Under the pieces are notes generated by a model. The model was given only the letters and a program-made list of their open reading frames with translations. It ran no database searches and was not told the DNA's origin. Below, one piece after another: positions 1 to 13,288 of a DNA stretch of 64,000 bases (positions within the stretch are counted from its first letter, which is position 1; every line of letters starts with the position of its first letter). The stretch comes from Priapulus caudatus (taxonomy: Eukaryota; Priapulida; Priapulimorpha; Priapulimorphida; Priapulidae). The DNA lies in the NCBI RefSeq assembly GCF_000485595.1, contig NW_014577132.1:17581-81580 (forward strand). Reading direction: 5' to 3'. The position numbers and the translations under genes were made by a program.

Positions 1-2633
1 GTCTGATAACATGGAATAAATGATGTAGTGATGATGTAAGTAGAACAGTGAAAATGTTCTAATAAAAATGCGACTATATACTATAGTCCTGGTCAGTACT
101 CAACAAGCTGGCGGGTGGGCCGTCCAGAAAATTTGTCACACTCGTCTTACGACCTATTGTGCGCGGTGCTCAATGTGGGTGATAATAAATGTCAGTCATA
201 GTTAGCCATCTGCCCCTCTGCAGCGTGAAACACACTTCTCTAATATCACAAGGGCTATCGAATCTCAGCTGTCCAGTGACGCAGATGAGTTCCATTCTTT
301 GTATGCAACATCAAATTTTGGTATTCCTACATAAAGATATAGCCAGCACATGCTGGAAAACTTCTATTAGGGTCGAATAACTACACGTTCCTACACGTCT
401 GCACCGCAACACTCGGCCATCACGGATGCCTTGAAGATTTGAATTCAGTTGAACTTGAAACAAGCATCCGACGTTGAGTAAGTTGGTTTGACTATTTCTT
501 TTATATTCCTCTGCCAACCGAGTAATACAAACCTTCACATGAGACGTGAATCAACTAGCAACGCTGCAAGCCTCTACTGTAACCTAGCTGCCAGGTTATT
601 CTTTAGTAGATACGAGCCATGCAAGTGCATTTACAACCAACCGCAAAGCACATCGCGCGTAAAATTGGCATTTTTATCAAATTACTTTGAGATTTTATAA
701 ATTATGTATTATATAATTTTCGGCTACCTTAAGCTCGTTGAATATGGCATTAGAAGCAAGCAATCGACAGATGCGCGCTGTGATTTTAAATGTCAAACTT
801 CTTGCAGCAAACTAAGTGTGAAATGTTATGTAGATTAAACAATTTAGAGGCGCCGGTAAATAAATGTAAGTACTGGAAAATTATCGTAACATTTCCAGTA
901 TAAATTAGCCCACTTAATCATACAAAATGGGTTTCATAGCTACAACGTACCGTAACGCGTACAAGTTGATTTACCTGCCCAATATAGAAATTCTAATGAG
1001 AAAAGTCATGCGCAATCGTTACGGTGCCCCCTTTTTCGAACCTTTGTTGTTATCTAGTTGGATATGCCAAAAATTCGTGTTTATATTAGGCAATTCAGGA
1101 AACACAAGAAAGATAGTAAAGGGAATTCAATGATGCATGAGCTGTCGTTCGAAAAAGGGTCATTTATTCGTCGAATCGTCTATACGAAACATCCTCATAA
1201 GACAGTCAAGTTAGACGTTTGAAGCATTTGCCACCGACTTAGCTAGGGCTCCCTACATATGTAACCTTCCAAAACACCGACAAAATAAAGCTCTTGCAAA
1301 CTCTAGGTATATCCACTGCAATAATCTATCGTAATTGTCGCAAAGAGTTACCATTTTTAAAGTTTTGCATCGGCAGCAGCGTCCTATTGATTTGTGGAGC
1401 TATAGAGTATCGAAAGATAATAATAATATAATCGACAGCGCTGCATAGCTGCGACTGCCCATTCATCTCTACGGTGGCTACAGTCAATGACTGGTCAATT
1501 GCACATGACATCTAAATATTCATGACGAGTTTGTAAGGGCTACTGAATAATTGAGTCTTCCCCACAGGCTCGCAGCTGTAACTATAGCTGTAGAGGATGA
1601 GATGGGATTGCTCACGCACACGGACACGCGCCCAGTAAGAGTAAGCTCGACAATTTTACCCAAAGGCTATATGGACAGATTTAAGTAACACAGTACGCGT
1701 ATAGCAGCACAGTGGCTCTGGTCTTTTGGAATCGATCATATCAGTGAGTTTAGTTATTCAGTCAGGTTAAAGCACAAAACAGTAAAACATATTTACAGAA
1801 CTTCCAGGTTTTAATACCGAGGACATTTTAAAAACAAGATTGTAACTTGTCGATTGATACATGCTTCCAGCAGAGAGTTGTGTCTACACGATGGATGGCT
1901 GGTATAAATAGGGGAAAGTTGTGCATCACTCACGATCATTGCTAATCGGATTTAGGAGATGTGGAGCAGATCTAGACACACGATTGTGTGGATAATTGGA
2001 TGCCCGCCAACCAGCGTGCTGTGGCCGTCTGTACTTGATTTACTACTACTACTACATTTATGCCGTCAATACTTGCGGCTGCTCAATATGGACCGTAAAG
2101 AATATATTATAGAATCTATACCATCGCACTTTCACCGCCTTGTGCGCAGGCAAAAATCGGCATGTATATGTGAATACGCGAATAGGCCACGAGTACGCTT
2201 GTAGGCCAACATCGAGCATATAGCTGTCCTCGAATCAACGTATAAGTGCAGACGAGTAACAAGCAAATGCTTTTACACACTGCCAGGCCCATCTCGTAAA
2301 CAGGCAACGCAAAGACATCAACCGCATTTTCAGCCGTGATAACAAAGTTGCTGCTGTCAAGGGGTTGGGCATAATGCGCAGAAATTGGATCAGAAAATTC
2401 TATATGTCGGCCTCCGCCCTCCGGGACGATAAACAGTGAAAGATGGCGGCATGACACGGCGGTGATGATGCATGCAGAGTAAATAATAATCAAATAAATA
2501 ATGCATAAGTTAATTTGTGAAGAAATGTCCCGCCCATGTAACTAGCATGATGGAGAGCTAGTGGGCTGCAGTAATGAGGCATCGACACATATCGTGTATG
2601 TGGCTGTGTGTGCGTGCGTGCATGTGTATTTGG

Positions 2634-2677
<44 letters not shown>

Positions 2678-3188
2678 CCGTGCATGTGTATTTGGCTGTG
2701 TGTTTGTGTGCGTCCGTGGATGTGTATGTGTCTGTGTATGCGTGCGTGCGTGTATGTGTATGTGTATTTGGCTGTGTACGCGTGCGTGCGTGCGTGCATG
2801 TGTATTTGGCTGTGTATGCGTGCGTGCGTGCGTGCGTGCGTGCGGGCGTGCATTTGTATGTGGCTGTGTATGCGTGCTTGAGTGAATGTGTATGTGGCTG
2901 TGTATGCGTGCGTGCGTGTATGCGTACGTGCGTCTGTGTGCCCATCACGTATACATTCTACCCCATGCACGCTCGCACGCTATTCACTGGGATATGTGCA
3001 GAAAACGATCTAACGGAGGAGCGTTGAACGTTTCAGTACTAAAATATAACACGCTAGACACAACACGCTAACACGCACGTTAGATGAACGCGAACGAACT
3101 TTTCACGGCATTATAGTTCCCATGAATAAATGAAATCGCAAACTGCAAACGCCACGGGAAACATTGTAAGCGCGTAGACATGACCTAC
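1..3188. other. Intron or 3' part of the KIF26-like locus, no exon recognised
   Basis: I looked on the minus strand for the continuation of the kinesin motor (switch and loop motifs, the SYTMIG block) and saw none, so the intron after the P-loop exon is probably longer than 3.1 kb. The stretch is AT-rich with scattered short open frames that look random. It contains one long TG/TGCG tract (separate entry) and a 13-bp inverted pair (CCCTTTTTCGAAC near 1030 and its complement near 1148). Confidence 0.6.
2596..2938. repeat. (TG)n / (TGCG)n / (TGTATTTGGC) compound microsatellite
   Basis: Alternating TG with TGCG blocks is interrupted by regularly recurring TGTATTTGGCTGTG segments (six or more). 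The interruptions give a higher-order unit rather than a pure dinucleotide run. All three frames on both strands are open here, which explains the Cys-Val, Thr-His and Ala-Arg open frames; none is a gene. Confidence 0.95.
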
Positions 3189-3282
3189 CTAGCCTGGCAT
3201 GGCCGTAGCAGAACAGACAGCCATCGTAACCATTGACAACCGACTGGATAACGTCTGCTAACGAGCTGCTGCACATTTCACT
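3189..3282 (-). CDS. KIF26: KIF26-like atypical kinesin, P-loop exon
   Basis: After the acceptor TTCGCAG the minus strand reads [18 protein letters not shown], then [14 protein letters not shown]. It aligns with KIF26 [18 protein letters not shown] and ADGCVFCFGHAKLG. In conventional kinesins this is the GYNGTIFAYGQTGSGKT P-loop. Here, as in KIF26, GQTGSG is replaced by GHARLG, so a standard nucleotide-binding loop is absent, which fits a non-motile kinesin. The best donor is CTAG|GTAGGT at 3188, leaving phase 1 inside the last Gly codon; a weaker donor (GTCATG) lies four bases on. The exon has 31 codons plus one base. The next exon, expected to begin with Lys-Ser/Thr-Tyr-Thr, was not found between 1 and 3188. 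Confidence 0.92.
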
Positions 3283-4979
3283 CTGCGAACAGAAATAAAA
3301 CACGATAATTACAACCCACCGTAACATAATATCTTCAGAGTTCGGTCACGGGCAGCAAGAGGTAGGAGTAAAAACACAAAAGACGGTTTATCATGAATTT
3401 TAAAATTTTAATAGTCAACCGACACACTTTTTACTCATGCAAATTTTAGATTAACACTCGGGCGTCTAATGGGACACGTCGATTTTACGGAATGGGGATT
3501 GGGAATGCTTGGGGAGTTTCTATGTAAATGTAGAGGCCCAGTCTACGCTGGAGCCAGCTCATTACGCGGGCATTCACTCTGCTAGTAAATTTATGCGGCT
3601 ATTTGCATATAATTGGCAGCGCGATGTGTTATACATATATATATAATACGGGCTGATCAGGCCAAAGAGGATTCAGCGCGGAGATACGGCGTGGTAATTA
3701 AGGTCCACGCAGATCGCAAGTGTGCAAATGTTATGTGCATACGAATGCAGCAAAATCATCATCCGTCAGTTCATTTCACCAACTTACTGCGACATTGATG
3801 AGACACAAGAAAATCATTTGCATAGCCTTCCGAATAAGAATGAATCGGTTTTGAGCATGCAGCCAAATAATAAATAAACAAATAAATAAATAAATAAATA
3901 AATATATATATATCTACTATATTTGCTATCGACAATAGGATCTTAGAATTTACTAGTTGATGTTTCCAGAGAAATGGCGGGTGGGGGAAGACAGCGTGGT
4001 AATTTCACAAGGCTTCCAATCGAACCGCTCTATTAGTAATTTCTGGGAAATTGCCTAGCCTAAGGTTGCTGAAGTTAGCTTCACTCCTAAGCAACATCTT
4101 CCAACATTCCGATGTTCACATAATACAATAAACGCTAGTGAATCATAACGAATATATATCATAAACATCCGCATACAAAGGCTGGGTAATGTCATTACCA
4201 CGCTTCTTCAGGATTTATTAATATTTCATGCAAAGTTATGACCCGCATGCAACCTATCCAGTAATTTAGGGGGATTATGGAATAAAAACCCGTTTGCAAT
4301 TGCAAAGCAAAAAATCCCTCTAATTTATCACGCAGTGGTCTTATTAATGATGACCATGTAGTCACACTGCTAATATCTGTCATTAATAACAGAGTTTTTG
4401 TCACAGCTGACTTAGTTTATCGATCATGTATCTGTATGGCGTAAGTCACTATAAGTCTAGATAATGGCAAAAAGATAAATAACTTGGTGCATATGGTCTA
4501 CTGATGAATGTAGCTAAAAGCTAATGTAGCTAATAAGCAAAAAATAACACGTGAGCGGAAGCACATTGCCTGCTCCAAGAAATCAGTGACAATGTGTCGT
4601 AGCAAAAAAAAGCAGTAGCAGTTTAAAGAAATGAATCCTCTTACAGTTCGTTATCTTCTCTCTAGCCAATGTGAGCATTTTTCGAAATAGCATCGTGTCT
4701 GATTTAATGAAAATAATTGTTCATCCACGTGATTGGCGAAGTTCTTCTATCTCAATCAAATACAGGGTGGCAAAGGGAAGATGGCAGCATGGGGGAGGGG
4801 TGGCACAGAGATGGGGACCTTACGGGGAAAGAGGGGACATGCAGCTAATGGAGTAAAGGTCATCATTGAAGATAGGGTGTGCCACAGAGGATGGGAGGTA
4901 GCAAGGGAGGGGGCGACGCAGTAAGGCGACAGTAAGGGAAGGTTGGCGACACGGGAGGACAGCGCGTCACAGCACCTAC
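3283..4979 (-). other. Intron between the two KIF26-like motor exons
   Basis: A 1.7 kb GT-AG phase-0 intron. It holds an (AAAT)n/(TA)n tract at about 3865-3913 and nothing else recognisable. Confidence 0.85.
3865..3913. repeat. (AAAT)n followed by (TA)n
   Basis: About nine AAAT/AAAC units followed by a short TA run inside the 1.7 kb kinesin intron. Confidence 0.95.
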
Positions 4980-5186
4980 CTGCGAATCGTCCTGAGAGAA
5001 GATGGAGTCGAAGGCGAACATCTTTGGGGCGCTGGCTGCGCGCCGGTGCGCTGGCAGTGTGTGGCTGTTGGAAGGATCGTAGACTGTCACCTGCTTCTTA
5101 CGATCGTCCAGCTGCATGAAGGACGCGGCGTTGTTGTCACTCTGGTGGCCGGACAAGTTGGGGCAGATTCGCAGCAGCACCTTGAC
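4980..5186 (-). CDS. KIF26: KIF26-like atypical kinesin, first motor-domain exon
   Basis: Exactly 69 codons lie between CTCTACACAG|GTC and CAG|GTAGGT. The translation starts VKVLLRICPN, has the charged DDRKKQVTVYDP segment, and ends PKMFAFDSIFSQDDSQ. Each block matches KIF26 (VKVMLRIC, DPRKKQITLYDP, PPKMFAFDAVFPQDASQ). It covers strand beta-1 of the kinesin motor and the F-x-F-D segment that precedes the P-loop in all kinesins. The middle, about residues 10-45, is more diverged, as in other KIF26 proteins. KIF26 members bind microtubules but are regarded as lacking motor ATPase activity. They act in signalling and cell polarity: vertebrate KIF26A in GDNF-RET signalling, KIF26B downstream of Wnt5a-ROR, nematode VAB-8 in cell and axon migration. 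Phase 0 on both sides joins it cleanly to its neighbours. Confidence 0.93.
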
Positions 5187-5967
5187 CTGTGTAGAGGCAA
5201 CGAGCAGGTTAAGTACCGCCGAGTACGGGGATACTTCATTCGAATAACAGGAGCGAGGTCAAATATCCTGAGATAATTATAATAAATTATGGAAAACACT
5301 GCGCGAATAATGCTCTGAATGAAATCCCGATACAAATAAGAGATCCGAGTTCACCATCAAGTAAGCAAATATTATATATACATAGATACACAAAGTAAAT
5401 TGTTAAGAACAGTAAAGTACCCAAAGTACCCAGTAGTAATGAACCCTAACGCAATACTAATGACCATCATCATGATAGTACAAGGCTTCACAAATTGACT
5501 TACATACCCGGATTTAACTCAAATGATAACATATTGACAAATAACAATGACGACTTGTCACGCTTATATGCCTTGCTTGTTAAACTAGATATATTTCACC
5601 TAAAATCTATCGTGGTATAGACTTGGCCGATTAAAGAAGATAGGCCTATTTTAGTTTTGTTTTTTATTAGTTAATATTTTATGGTGATTGCCAGCACGGT
5701 TTCTTGTACACCCGCGGTAATTAAACTCTGACATTAACAACCCACACAGAATTTCAGATGATATATATGCGCTTAATCAATATGACTCGAGGAAAACAGC
5801 TATAAAATAGCTTCGGAGTTGCGCAGAAGAAAATCAAGCTTCAGCGCCAACCTCTGAGATATGGCCCTATTTATAAACACAAGGCTCTATAATCTCAAGC
5901 GTCATTGCCGATCAGAGCAATAACTAAGCCTTGTCATCGCGAGGCAGCCAGCGCCGCTGGGCGTGAG

Positions 5968-6139
5968 ACACATACACGTACGCACGCACACACACATGTG
6001 CGCGCGACCACACACACATACATACACACACACACACGCACACGCGCGCGCGCGCACAAGCACACGCACACGCACACGCACACGCACACGCACACGCACG
6101 CACGCACGCACGCACGCACGCACACACAGACACACACAT

Positions 6140-6174
<35 letters not shown>

Positions 6175-6214
6175 CACACGCACGCACGCACGCGCGCGCG
6201 CGCACGCACACACA
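5968..6214. repeat. (CA)n / (CGCA)n / (CACACG)n microsatellite
   Basis: About 245 bp of alternating purine-pyrimidine sequence: CA runs, CG runs, CACACG hexamers and CGCA tetramers in blocks. It is open in several frames on both strands, which gives only Thr-His and Cys-Val translations. Confidence 0.95.
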
Positions 6215-8210
6215 TACCCACATCTACGACCAGGTCTGTATACTACGCAGACGCGAGATAGTTAAAATTTCTTGCGATGATCGTAACTCTTGCAAACTTC
6301 GGACGTGATTTACGGGCGCGGACTCGCGCAGTCGTCGGCGATTAGCACAGCGAGCAGAATGAGCGCCGACGATTTACGATCAGCGAAACCTCGAATTGCA
6401 CCTGAAATCCACGCTCCACTCATGGCTGCGCTTTTATGGCTGGCTTGGTCGGCTGGGCTGGGCTGGCGACATTAGCCAGCTGCCCCATAGGGAAGATCAG
6501 CATACTCGCAGCTGTGCGTGTATCTCAAGGACCGACCCAACAGCAACGTAAATCTCGCGCGACAAAAGAAGCGGACAGTTAGGAATCATAAACGGAGCTG
6601 CCTAGTACGGATCAGGAGATATTGCGGCGTAAATGTTGATGTCGTCGCACTTGCGCACAAAGGAATCGGGTTATAATGGCCAGGATGTGAAAGAGGGCCG
6701 TCTAGATTTAACTCCTGCTAACATTGTGCGCGAGTATAAATTTGTACCGGCAATTTTGTGGCACCATAAAATTAAGATGAGCTAAATCAAAGTTCGTCAC
6801 TAAAAGTCAGCAGTAACGTACACACGGAATAAATAAAGCAACGCTACGCAACGCATGACCAGCCGGCAGTATCCTTATCACCAGTAAACTGTCAACCCTC
6901 ATTCTAGAAAACCAAACAAGTGAACATCAATAACTCTATTTTAAGACTTCGGCATCACATCCCGGATTTTTCTCATAATTCAATTTTAAACTGAAATCGA
7001 AGTCAAGCCCCGCCCACTTCAGGAGCCGTGTAACTGGCCATACGATAACGAAACCATGTGTAGCTATAGCATAGAGTTATAGGTTAGGACGTACGCATCC
7101 GTGTTTACTTATGACTCAAACAGCGCTTCGTCTGCACACAAACATCCTGTAACGCTGTAAACACGCTTCTTATACGAAGTGAAGCCCGAGTGACACACGG
7201 ATAGAAAAGTGGTGATTATTTCCAACCAGAGGGCAGCGCTTCTTTTTCGCAAAGAATTCCGGTCTATTACGAGCACCCGCTACGGATTTAAAGTTTTTTT
7301 TTTACGGATTCTGGATAGATTCGTGCCTCTGGGCTGTTAATTTATTTCGGCCATTATCGGCCATCGTCTTGTAAGCTTGTATCCGGATTTTGTTCGACGT
7401 TGGCAAAAAAAGGGTGTAAAAATGTTTACTTTTATACAGATCAGACTAAATGTTTATGTATACGAGTGCTGTCACTTTACCACTCATATGTATAAACAAA
7501 AGACATGGAGTTCCGATGCCGAAGCTTTATTTGCGTAGTAAAAACAAGATCCCCCGTTTGAGAGTAACCTTGCACCAGCCGTGCGTTATTAACGTTACTA
7601 CAAATTATTACATAATTACATAATGAGGCGGGTACAATTACTGCATCCACTGGATAAATAAGCTTCACAAATTGAGTACTTGCAGGAATCACACTGTTCG
7701 CTCTTTGAGTTCATTGATCTAGGATTAAAAGACAGGATGAAGCATATATCTAGGTATATGAGTACCTCGGCTTACTATTCACAACTCGATGACAAGATGA
7801 TCAGGCCATCATTGTTTTTACAGCTATACCTCCAAGGCTGGCGTGGGACGGAATATCAAAACATACACACTGGATACAGTTTCAGTTATATATAGCCGCG
7901 GCAGAGGGCTCGGCTGAGACCTCCATGGATGCTCATGTATTACTAACTTGCGTGTATAAGCACGAGCGAGTAATACTGTTTTTCTTGGGCAGTCACGGCA
8001 GCTGGGATTAAGCCCCATCATAAAAACTCAGCGATTGGGCGTTGGGAAAAAAAACGACGATGCGAATGCTGCCAGTGCCAGGGAAGCTGCGAGATAGTAC
8101 CAGAATTGCAGTGCTTTAGAGATTCATCCACTATCGTACTGCATGCTTGCCTGTGCATCATTGCTAAAGTGATTTTGTCCAATACGCCTTCCATTAATCA
8201 CGCTGCCTCT

Positions 8211-8303
8211 CTAGATCTCTCTTTCTCTCTCTTTCTCTCTCTCTCTCTTTCTCTCTCTCGCTCTTCTCGGTCTGCTCTCTCCTCTCTCTCTCTCTCATCT
8301 TGT

Positions 8304-8351
<48 letters not shown>

Positions 8352-8428
8352 GTGCGTGCGTGCGTGCGTGCGTGCGTGCGTGTGTGTGTGTGTGTGTGTG
8401 TGTGCATGTGTGTGTGTGTGTGTGTGTA
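8211..8428. repeat. (CT)n adjoining (TG)n/(TGCG)n
   Basis: A pyrimidine tract (about 8211-8300) passes directly into TG repeats with a central run of about seven CGTG units. The two arrays share a border with almost no unique sequence between them. Confidence 0.95.
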
Positions 8429-9014
8429 TGTGTCGTTTCTGTATGTTTGTGAAAGGTGCCCTTTCTCTATTATATGCGATAGACGCTATACGTTACGCGT
8501 GAGAGCATTGTTAAATCTTGCGTTACCTTGGTGCGATATTGAACCTGATACTAACGGAACTGTTTTGTTCCCCATTCGGGTTTCGGACGGGATCGTATCA
8601 TTCTAGAGTATAAGTTTGTGTATACTTTTACCAATAGAGGTTACATAGAACTGCGATTTGTTATTTTACACTTGGGCTACCATTCCTCAGTTTTTTTCCG
8701 AATATAAAAAGTATTATTCAATATACTGGTTGCCTAACATCAACATCATGCTGTTGCTTGTATAAAGATCTATATGTATCCATGACTTGATACCTACACA
8801 TGAATGTCAACAACCCAGCTGCGTGTCAACCAGACTAGTTCCATATGGTTACTCCCGCAAGATTCGCGCAATAAACTTACGTTAGCTAGCACTGCTGTAA
8901 ATATCGATATAAACATCGATATAAAATGCAAAATTATTTAAAAAAATAATTCACGGACTCTTAAAGAATAAATAATGATTATGAAAATTAAAGAAAAGAG
9001 GCCGATTAATAAAA

Positions 9015-9015
<1 letters not shown>

Positions 9016-9064
<49 letters not shown>
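9016..9064. repeat. (TG)n microsatellite
   Basis: About 24 uninterrupted TG units, one of the purest TG runs in the window. Confidence 0.95.
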
Positions 9065-9066
<2 letters not shown>

Positions 9067-9492
9067 GGGGTGCTGTTGAGTTACACCCAATGCAATTAAG
9101 TAAATTATGGACGAAAAAATGTCTAGCGTATATCTATTGGTGGACTGAGGAACAAATGTAGGTCACAAGTGCATTCATTATGCTAGCATATTAACTACGC
9201 CAGCAATTAGTGTAACTCTTAATTACCGCTAAAGAAGCAAGCTAGTTACGAGACGCAATGGCGCCAGCCTGTTCAAAAGAGCTACTGAAAAAAAACTCAC
9301 GGTTGGACTACAAACGCTTGCAGAAAAACCTAAAATGAACTTAAAATGCCCAAGTGACCGATCGGTGCCTCTTGTGCACTCGTGTATCAACATTATTAAA
9401 ACACCCCCCAGCTTCCAAGCTTATACGGCAGCGGATGCGCGCAGTGAACACGATGCACGGATAGAGAGAGCGAGCCACGGCGGCTGCTCCCT

Positions 9493-9523
9493 CGCCGCGT
9501 GCGTGCGTGCGTGCGTGCGTGCG
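9493..9523. repeat. Short (CGTG)n tract
   Basis: About seven GCGTG/CGTG units in otherwise unique sequence, without a flanking TG run. Confidence 0.9.
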
Positions 9524-10929
9524 CGAAACACAGCCGGAGTAATGGCTCGCCAATTTAGCTGTTTTGTGTCAACCTTGGTTACTCTCACGATTATTTTCGC
9601 GTCAACCACAACAGCGGCAAGTGCAAACATTCAGTTATTCGCAGTGCTTTTTTTTCTCCTTTGGTCCATTAGCACTGCGGGTGGGATTTTCGCGGGATAG
9701 ACCACGTCTTATTCACGGCTGCTGCGTCGGAAGAGAGAAGATGTCGGATGCTGTGTGCGCTTTCTCGTGCGACCTACATAGTAGAGCATGTCAGGCCCTC
9801 GGCGCGGGAATTGGAGAGCGAGTATAGTACGCGAGAATCCTCGCTTCGTGAGTGAAAACGCGTGCACACGTTAGTCTCCCCCGGCGGCTTATACCCGCGG
9901 TGCCATTCCTGCGATCTTTGGCACCATAACACCTCGCAATTATTTGGGGGTGGGGAGCGAACCCCAAGTGTAAACGTGTCACATAAGCTGTCACAGTTAT
10001 CGGCGTTATAACCGACTATATAGCTGTCACTGGCTGTAAGATTGAATCAGTCGTGTGGCTGGATAACTAAATAACCTAACTACACTTTACAATACAAACG
10101 CCACGTAATGATAATGATACGAGGCGACATATTCCACACAGCAATCAACAGTCGGCTGATGGCCACGGTCATGGTCATGTCTCATGGTCAGCTATCGCAC
10201 TGAATCGGGGGCAAGGATCCATAACGATCCCCAATGATGGAGGACTAGTGACGATGACGCCGTGGTTAGTGGTGATCTAGCTGCTATAACAGTGATCTAG
10301 TATACAGGTAGCTGGACCGGTGACATCCGTCATGATCTAGTGCAGTGACAGCCGGCTATCTAGCTACAAGCAGCGATCGCGGGTGACAGATGGTGGTCTA
10401 TAGGTGGCAGCCGACAGTACTCAGCAGCAGCGACACGAGTGCTTCTCTCTCTCTCTCTTTCTACTCTTTCGAGTAATTGTATTACTCCTCTACACGAGTG
10501 ACGTCCATCCGTATATAGAGTATCCGATATAATGAGTGACAACGGCGTACGATTACACACTGCGCATCCCAGTGGTCTCGTGATGTCTGCTAATAATAAA
10601 AAAACTAAAGTAATTGGAGTATAACGAGGTTGGAATCGTATCGGGAATGATAAGCGACAAATATATGTCAATGTGTTGTGTTAAACATACATATCGCCGT
10701 ATCATATCAAACATTGTATACCAGACATTGCATGTGGGAGTGTATTAACTATAGAAGTGGCGAATATGTACCAGATCAGTTCGAGACTTCGACAACAGCT
10801 AGAGGACTTGTAAACACATCTGTCGAGTACGTTCTATATCCAACCTCTTCATACTACCATCGCATTTTCAGAGTAGCTACCAGCGTTCAAAACACAAGCG
10901 TGGCAGGCACGAACAGCCCAGTCACGGGC

Positions 10930-11080
10930 GCTAGGCCCTAGCTAGTCACGAGTGCCTGCATAGACGCTTTTACGAATGTTTCCATTTTCTGGGACCCTAA
11001 AACACCGAAATTCGTAAAAAGCTACTAGACGGGCACGCATGACTAGGTCATTGAACGCACTCGTGGCCAGGCCCTATAGC
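10930..11080. repeat. Imperfect fold-back (inverted repeat) element
   Basis: The inner arms GCTTTTACGAAT (about 10966-10977) and ATTCGTAAAAAGC (11010-11022) face each other across a 32-base loop. Outer arms (TAGGCCCTAG with CACGAGTGC near 10932-10955, and GCACTCGTGGCCAGGCCCTA near 11057-11076) are also inverted copies. The arms differ by insertions, so this is an old or partial structure. It may be a decayed miniature transposon; no target duplication was seen. Confidence 0.5.
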
Positions 11081-13101
11081 TGCCACCACATCTCTCGTCA
11101 CACATGTTATGCGAGCTACTTGTCGTGTGTTATATGCGCGCGTGTGTGACGCACGTTCCCCGACGACGGAGCGTGAGTCCGCGACTGGCCCGACTGGCAA
11201 TTACTCTAGCTCGGCATGTTGCACGGCAAGTATCGCGTCAGTTGCGTGAGTGTCCTCCAGCACCGGTGAGGCCACTCAGGACACAGTCACGTAAATGGGC
11301 TACGTGTTTGCGCGCGTCCGCGAGGCATTGCCGCGTTTCTATGGTGATCAGCGCGCGGACGCGGAGAACAAACGCCCACATAAGCGGGTTTTACTTCGAT
11401 AATCGATAGATATTTCTAAGAAATAATGGCTTCATCTGTGCGAGGAAGCTGTTGAACACGGAGGCTGCGTGTATCCGAGAATGTCATCCATCCCGGATCG
11501 CGACGAACGACAAAACGACTCTGTGTTTCAGATGCGATTTCATTAGACGGGACAGCATTATAGATTTACGCGACATAACTAAAGCGTCTGTGACAGATAG
11601 CACTATATTAGTACCTAGCCTCCCGTGCTAGGCTATACACTCCCTGGGTGAAGGTGAATGAACCGAGTATGGCTGCATACTTAGCTGTGACGGTCATCAT
11701 CATAGGCGTGATATTACTCTTGATTGCACCCAAGCGATTTGTTGCCATTTGACACTTTGCCTAAATTGCAGCTTTGATTGCAGTAACCACGGTAGCTATC
11801 TGCATCTTAATATATGTAGACGGTTGCACTAAATCAGAACAGGAGAGCAGATGAACATTTACCCATATCGTTAAACTTCCCGAGTTCAGATGATTATTTT
11901 TCGCACCTCTATATACCGGCCTACTAATTGACAACCTGCCAAAGAGCGGGTTTGTAACAAGCAAATATGCATATAAGCCACTAATAGAAATAATAGGCTG
12001 CAGTTACAATAACCTATGAACGCTAGCTCAGTCTAGCTTTTAGATCTTGTAAGTGTCGCTTGACTACGTCGACTTGGTACATCAGATGAATGCCAGACGA
12101 TTGCGTGCAAACAGAAACCTCAGTGCCAGTATTACCACTGTGAATAGGTCTAGTATATCAGGTTGCTTTCTAATATTCTCGTCCCACAACACCTCTTTGT
12201 AGCCTGTTCTTCGCCTTTAATTGCAGTGGCAGGACGGCCCAGTTTGGTCTGTATGGGTATAGTCAAGAAGCGTATCTCGGTAATACACAGCCTGAATACA
12301 GAGCCTTTCAAGAAAGGCGTCTTTTAAACGACACGAAACGCTATATATCTCGGTAAGGCAACAGATATTTTGCCACCACTCAAAAAAAACCTGCAGCAAT
12401 CACCCATTACTATAACCGATAACCTATAGGCATGCATGTGCCTCGCCCCTCGTGTCACTTGCACGGACTGCAATGACTGACAGCACGACAAAGACCCCAA
12501 AGGGCAAAAGTCGCTAAGTTGCAGAGAAAAGATGAATAGCCTGGTGATAATTTCCAATCTGCAGTCAGGTTTGGTTTTGCAGGGTGTCAAATCGGATAGC
12601 TCTTTTATCACCGTAGGAGATAGCATTCAGCTGTCCGGTTTGCGCCAATCAGCGACACAGAGCAGTGGGCGAGCGGCCTGACAGCTGGAGTGGTGCTGTC
12701 GCTGCGATGTGCAGCTGCCGTGAATGACGACTCCTCCCTCGCTACCGCCTATATGTCGTCACTTACCAGCAGCGCACAGCGAGGGGGGATGCTCGCTTAA
12801 TTGAACAGCCGGCTTGGTGGCCACTTCCCTGTCACGGACATTCGAAGGGGATGCTCGCTCAATTTAACGGCCGGGTTGCCCGACACAGACAGCAGGAAGA
12901 ATATTTAGTAATAGCCTGCTGGTGAGCCGGCTCTATTCAGCGACTTAGAATCGGACAACACAACAATATAATATATGTTATCTGATCAGGAAGAACAGAA
13001 AGTTCATCACAACCATGGGCACACATATCTGAACATGACGAAAACGGTACTATAGGTAGTTGCACAAGTTCACTGTCAATTGACTATAAGACTATCTAGA
13101 C

Positions 13102-13288
13102 CAGTGGTTCCTAACCGTTTTTGAGTCATTGACCCCTTTGAGGATCTGGTGAATGCTACGGACCCCTCCCCAGAATATGCAAATAAGCACATAAACACAA
13201 AATTGTGCATACAATGGGGTTCACGGACCCCCTGAAGCCCATCCACTGGCCCCAAAGGGGTCCATGGACCACAGGTTAAGAACCTCTG
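13102..13288. mobile_element. hAT-type non-autonomous element (MITE), 187 bp, with 8-bp target duplication
   Basis: The terminal inverted repeats are CAGTGGTTCCTAACC at the left and GGTTAAGAACCTCTG at the right (12 of 15 or better when inverted). The element is flanked by a perfect direct repeat ATCTAGAC at 13094-13101 and 13289-13296. CAG-G termini with an 8-bp duplication are the hallmark of hAT transposons. The inside (GACCCCTTTGAG, GGTTCACGGACCCCCTGAAG, GGGGTCCATGGACC) is strongly like a mammalian Charlie-type MER element as I remember it, though I cannot run the comparison. It has no coding capacity and would need a transposase from elsewhere. Confidence 0.93.

Noticed and set aside
1-3188. 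Next kinesin motor exon
   Set aside because: Searched by eye for the SYTMIG and IIPCAI blocks on the minus strand and found nothing.
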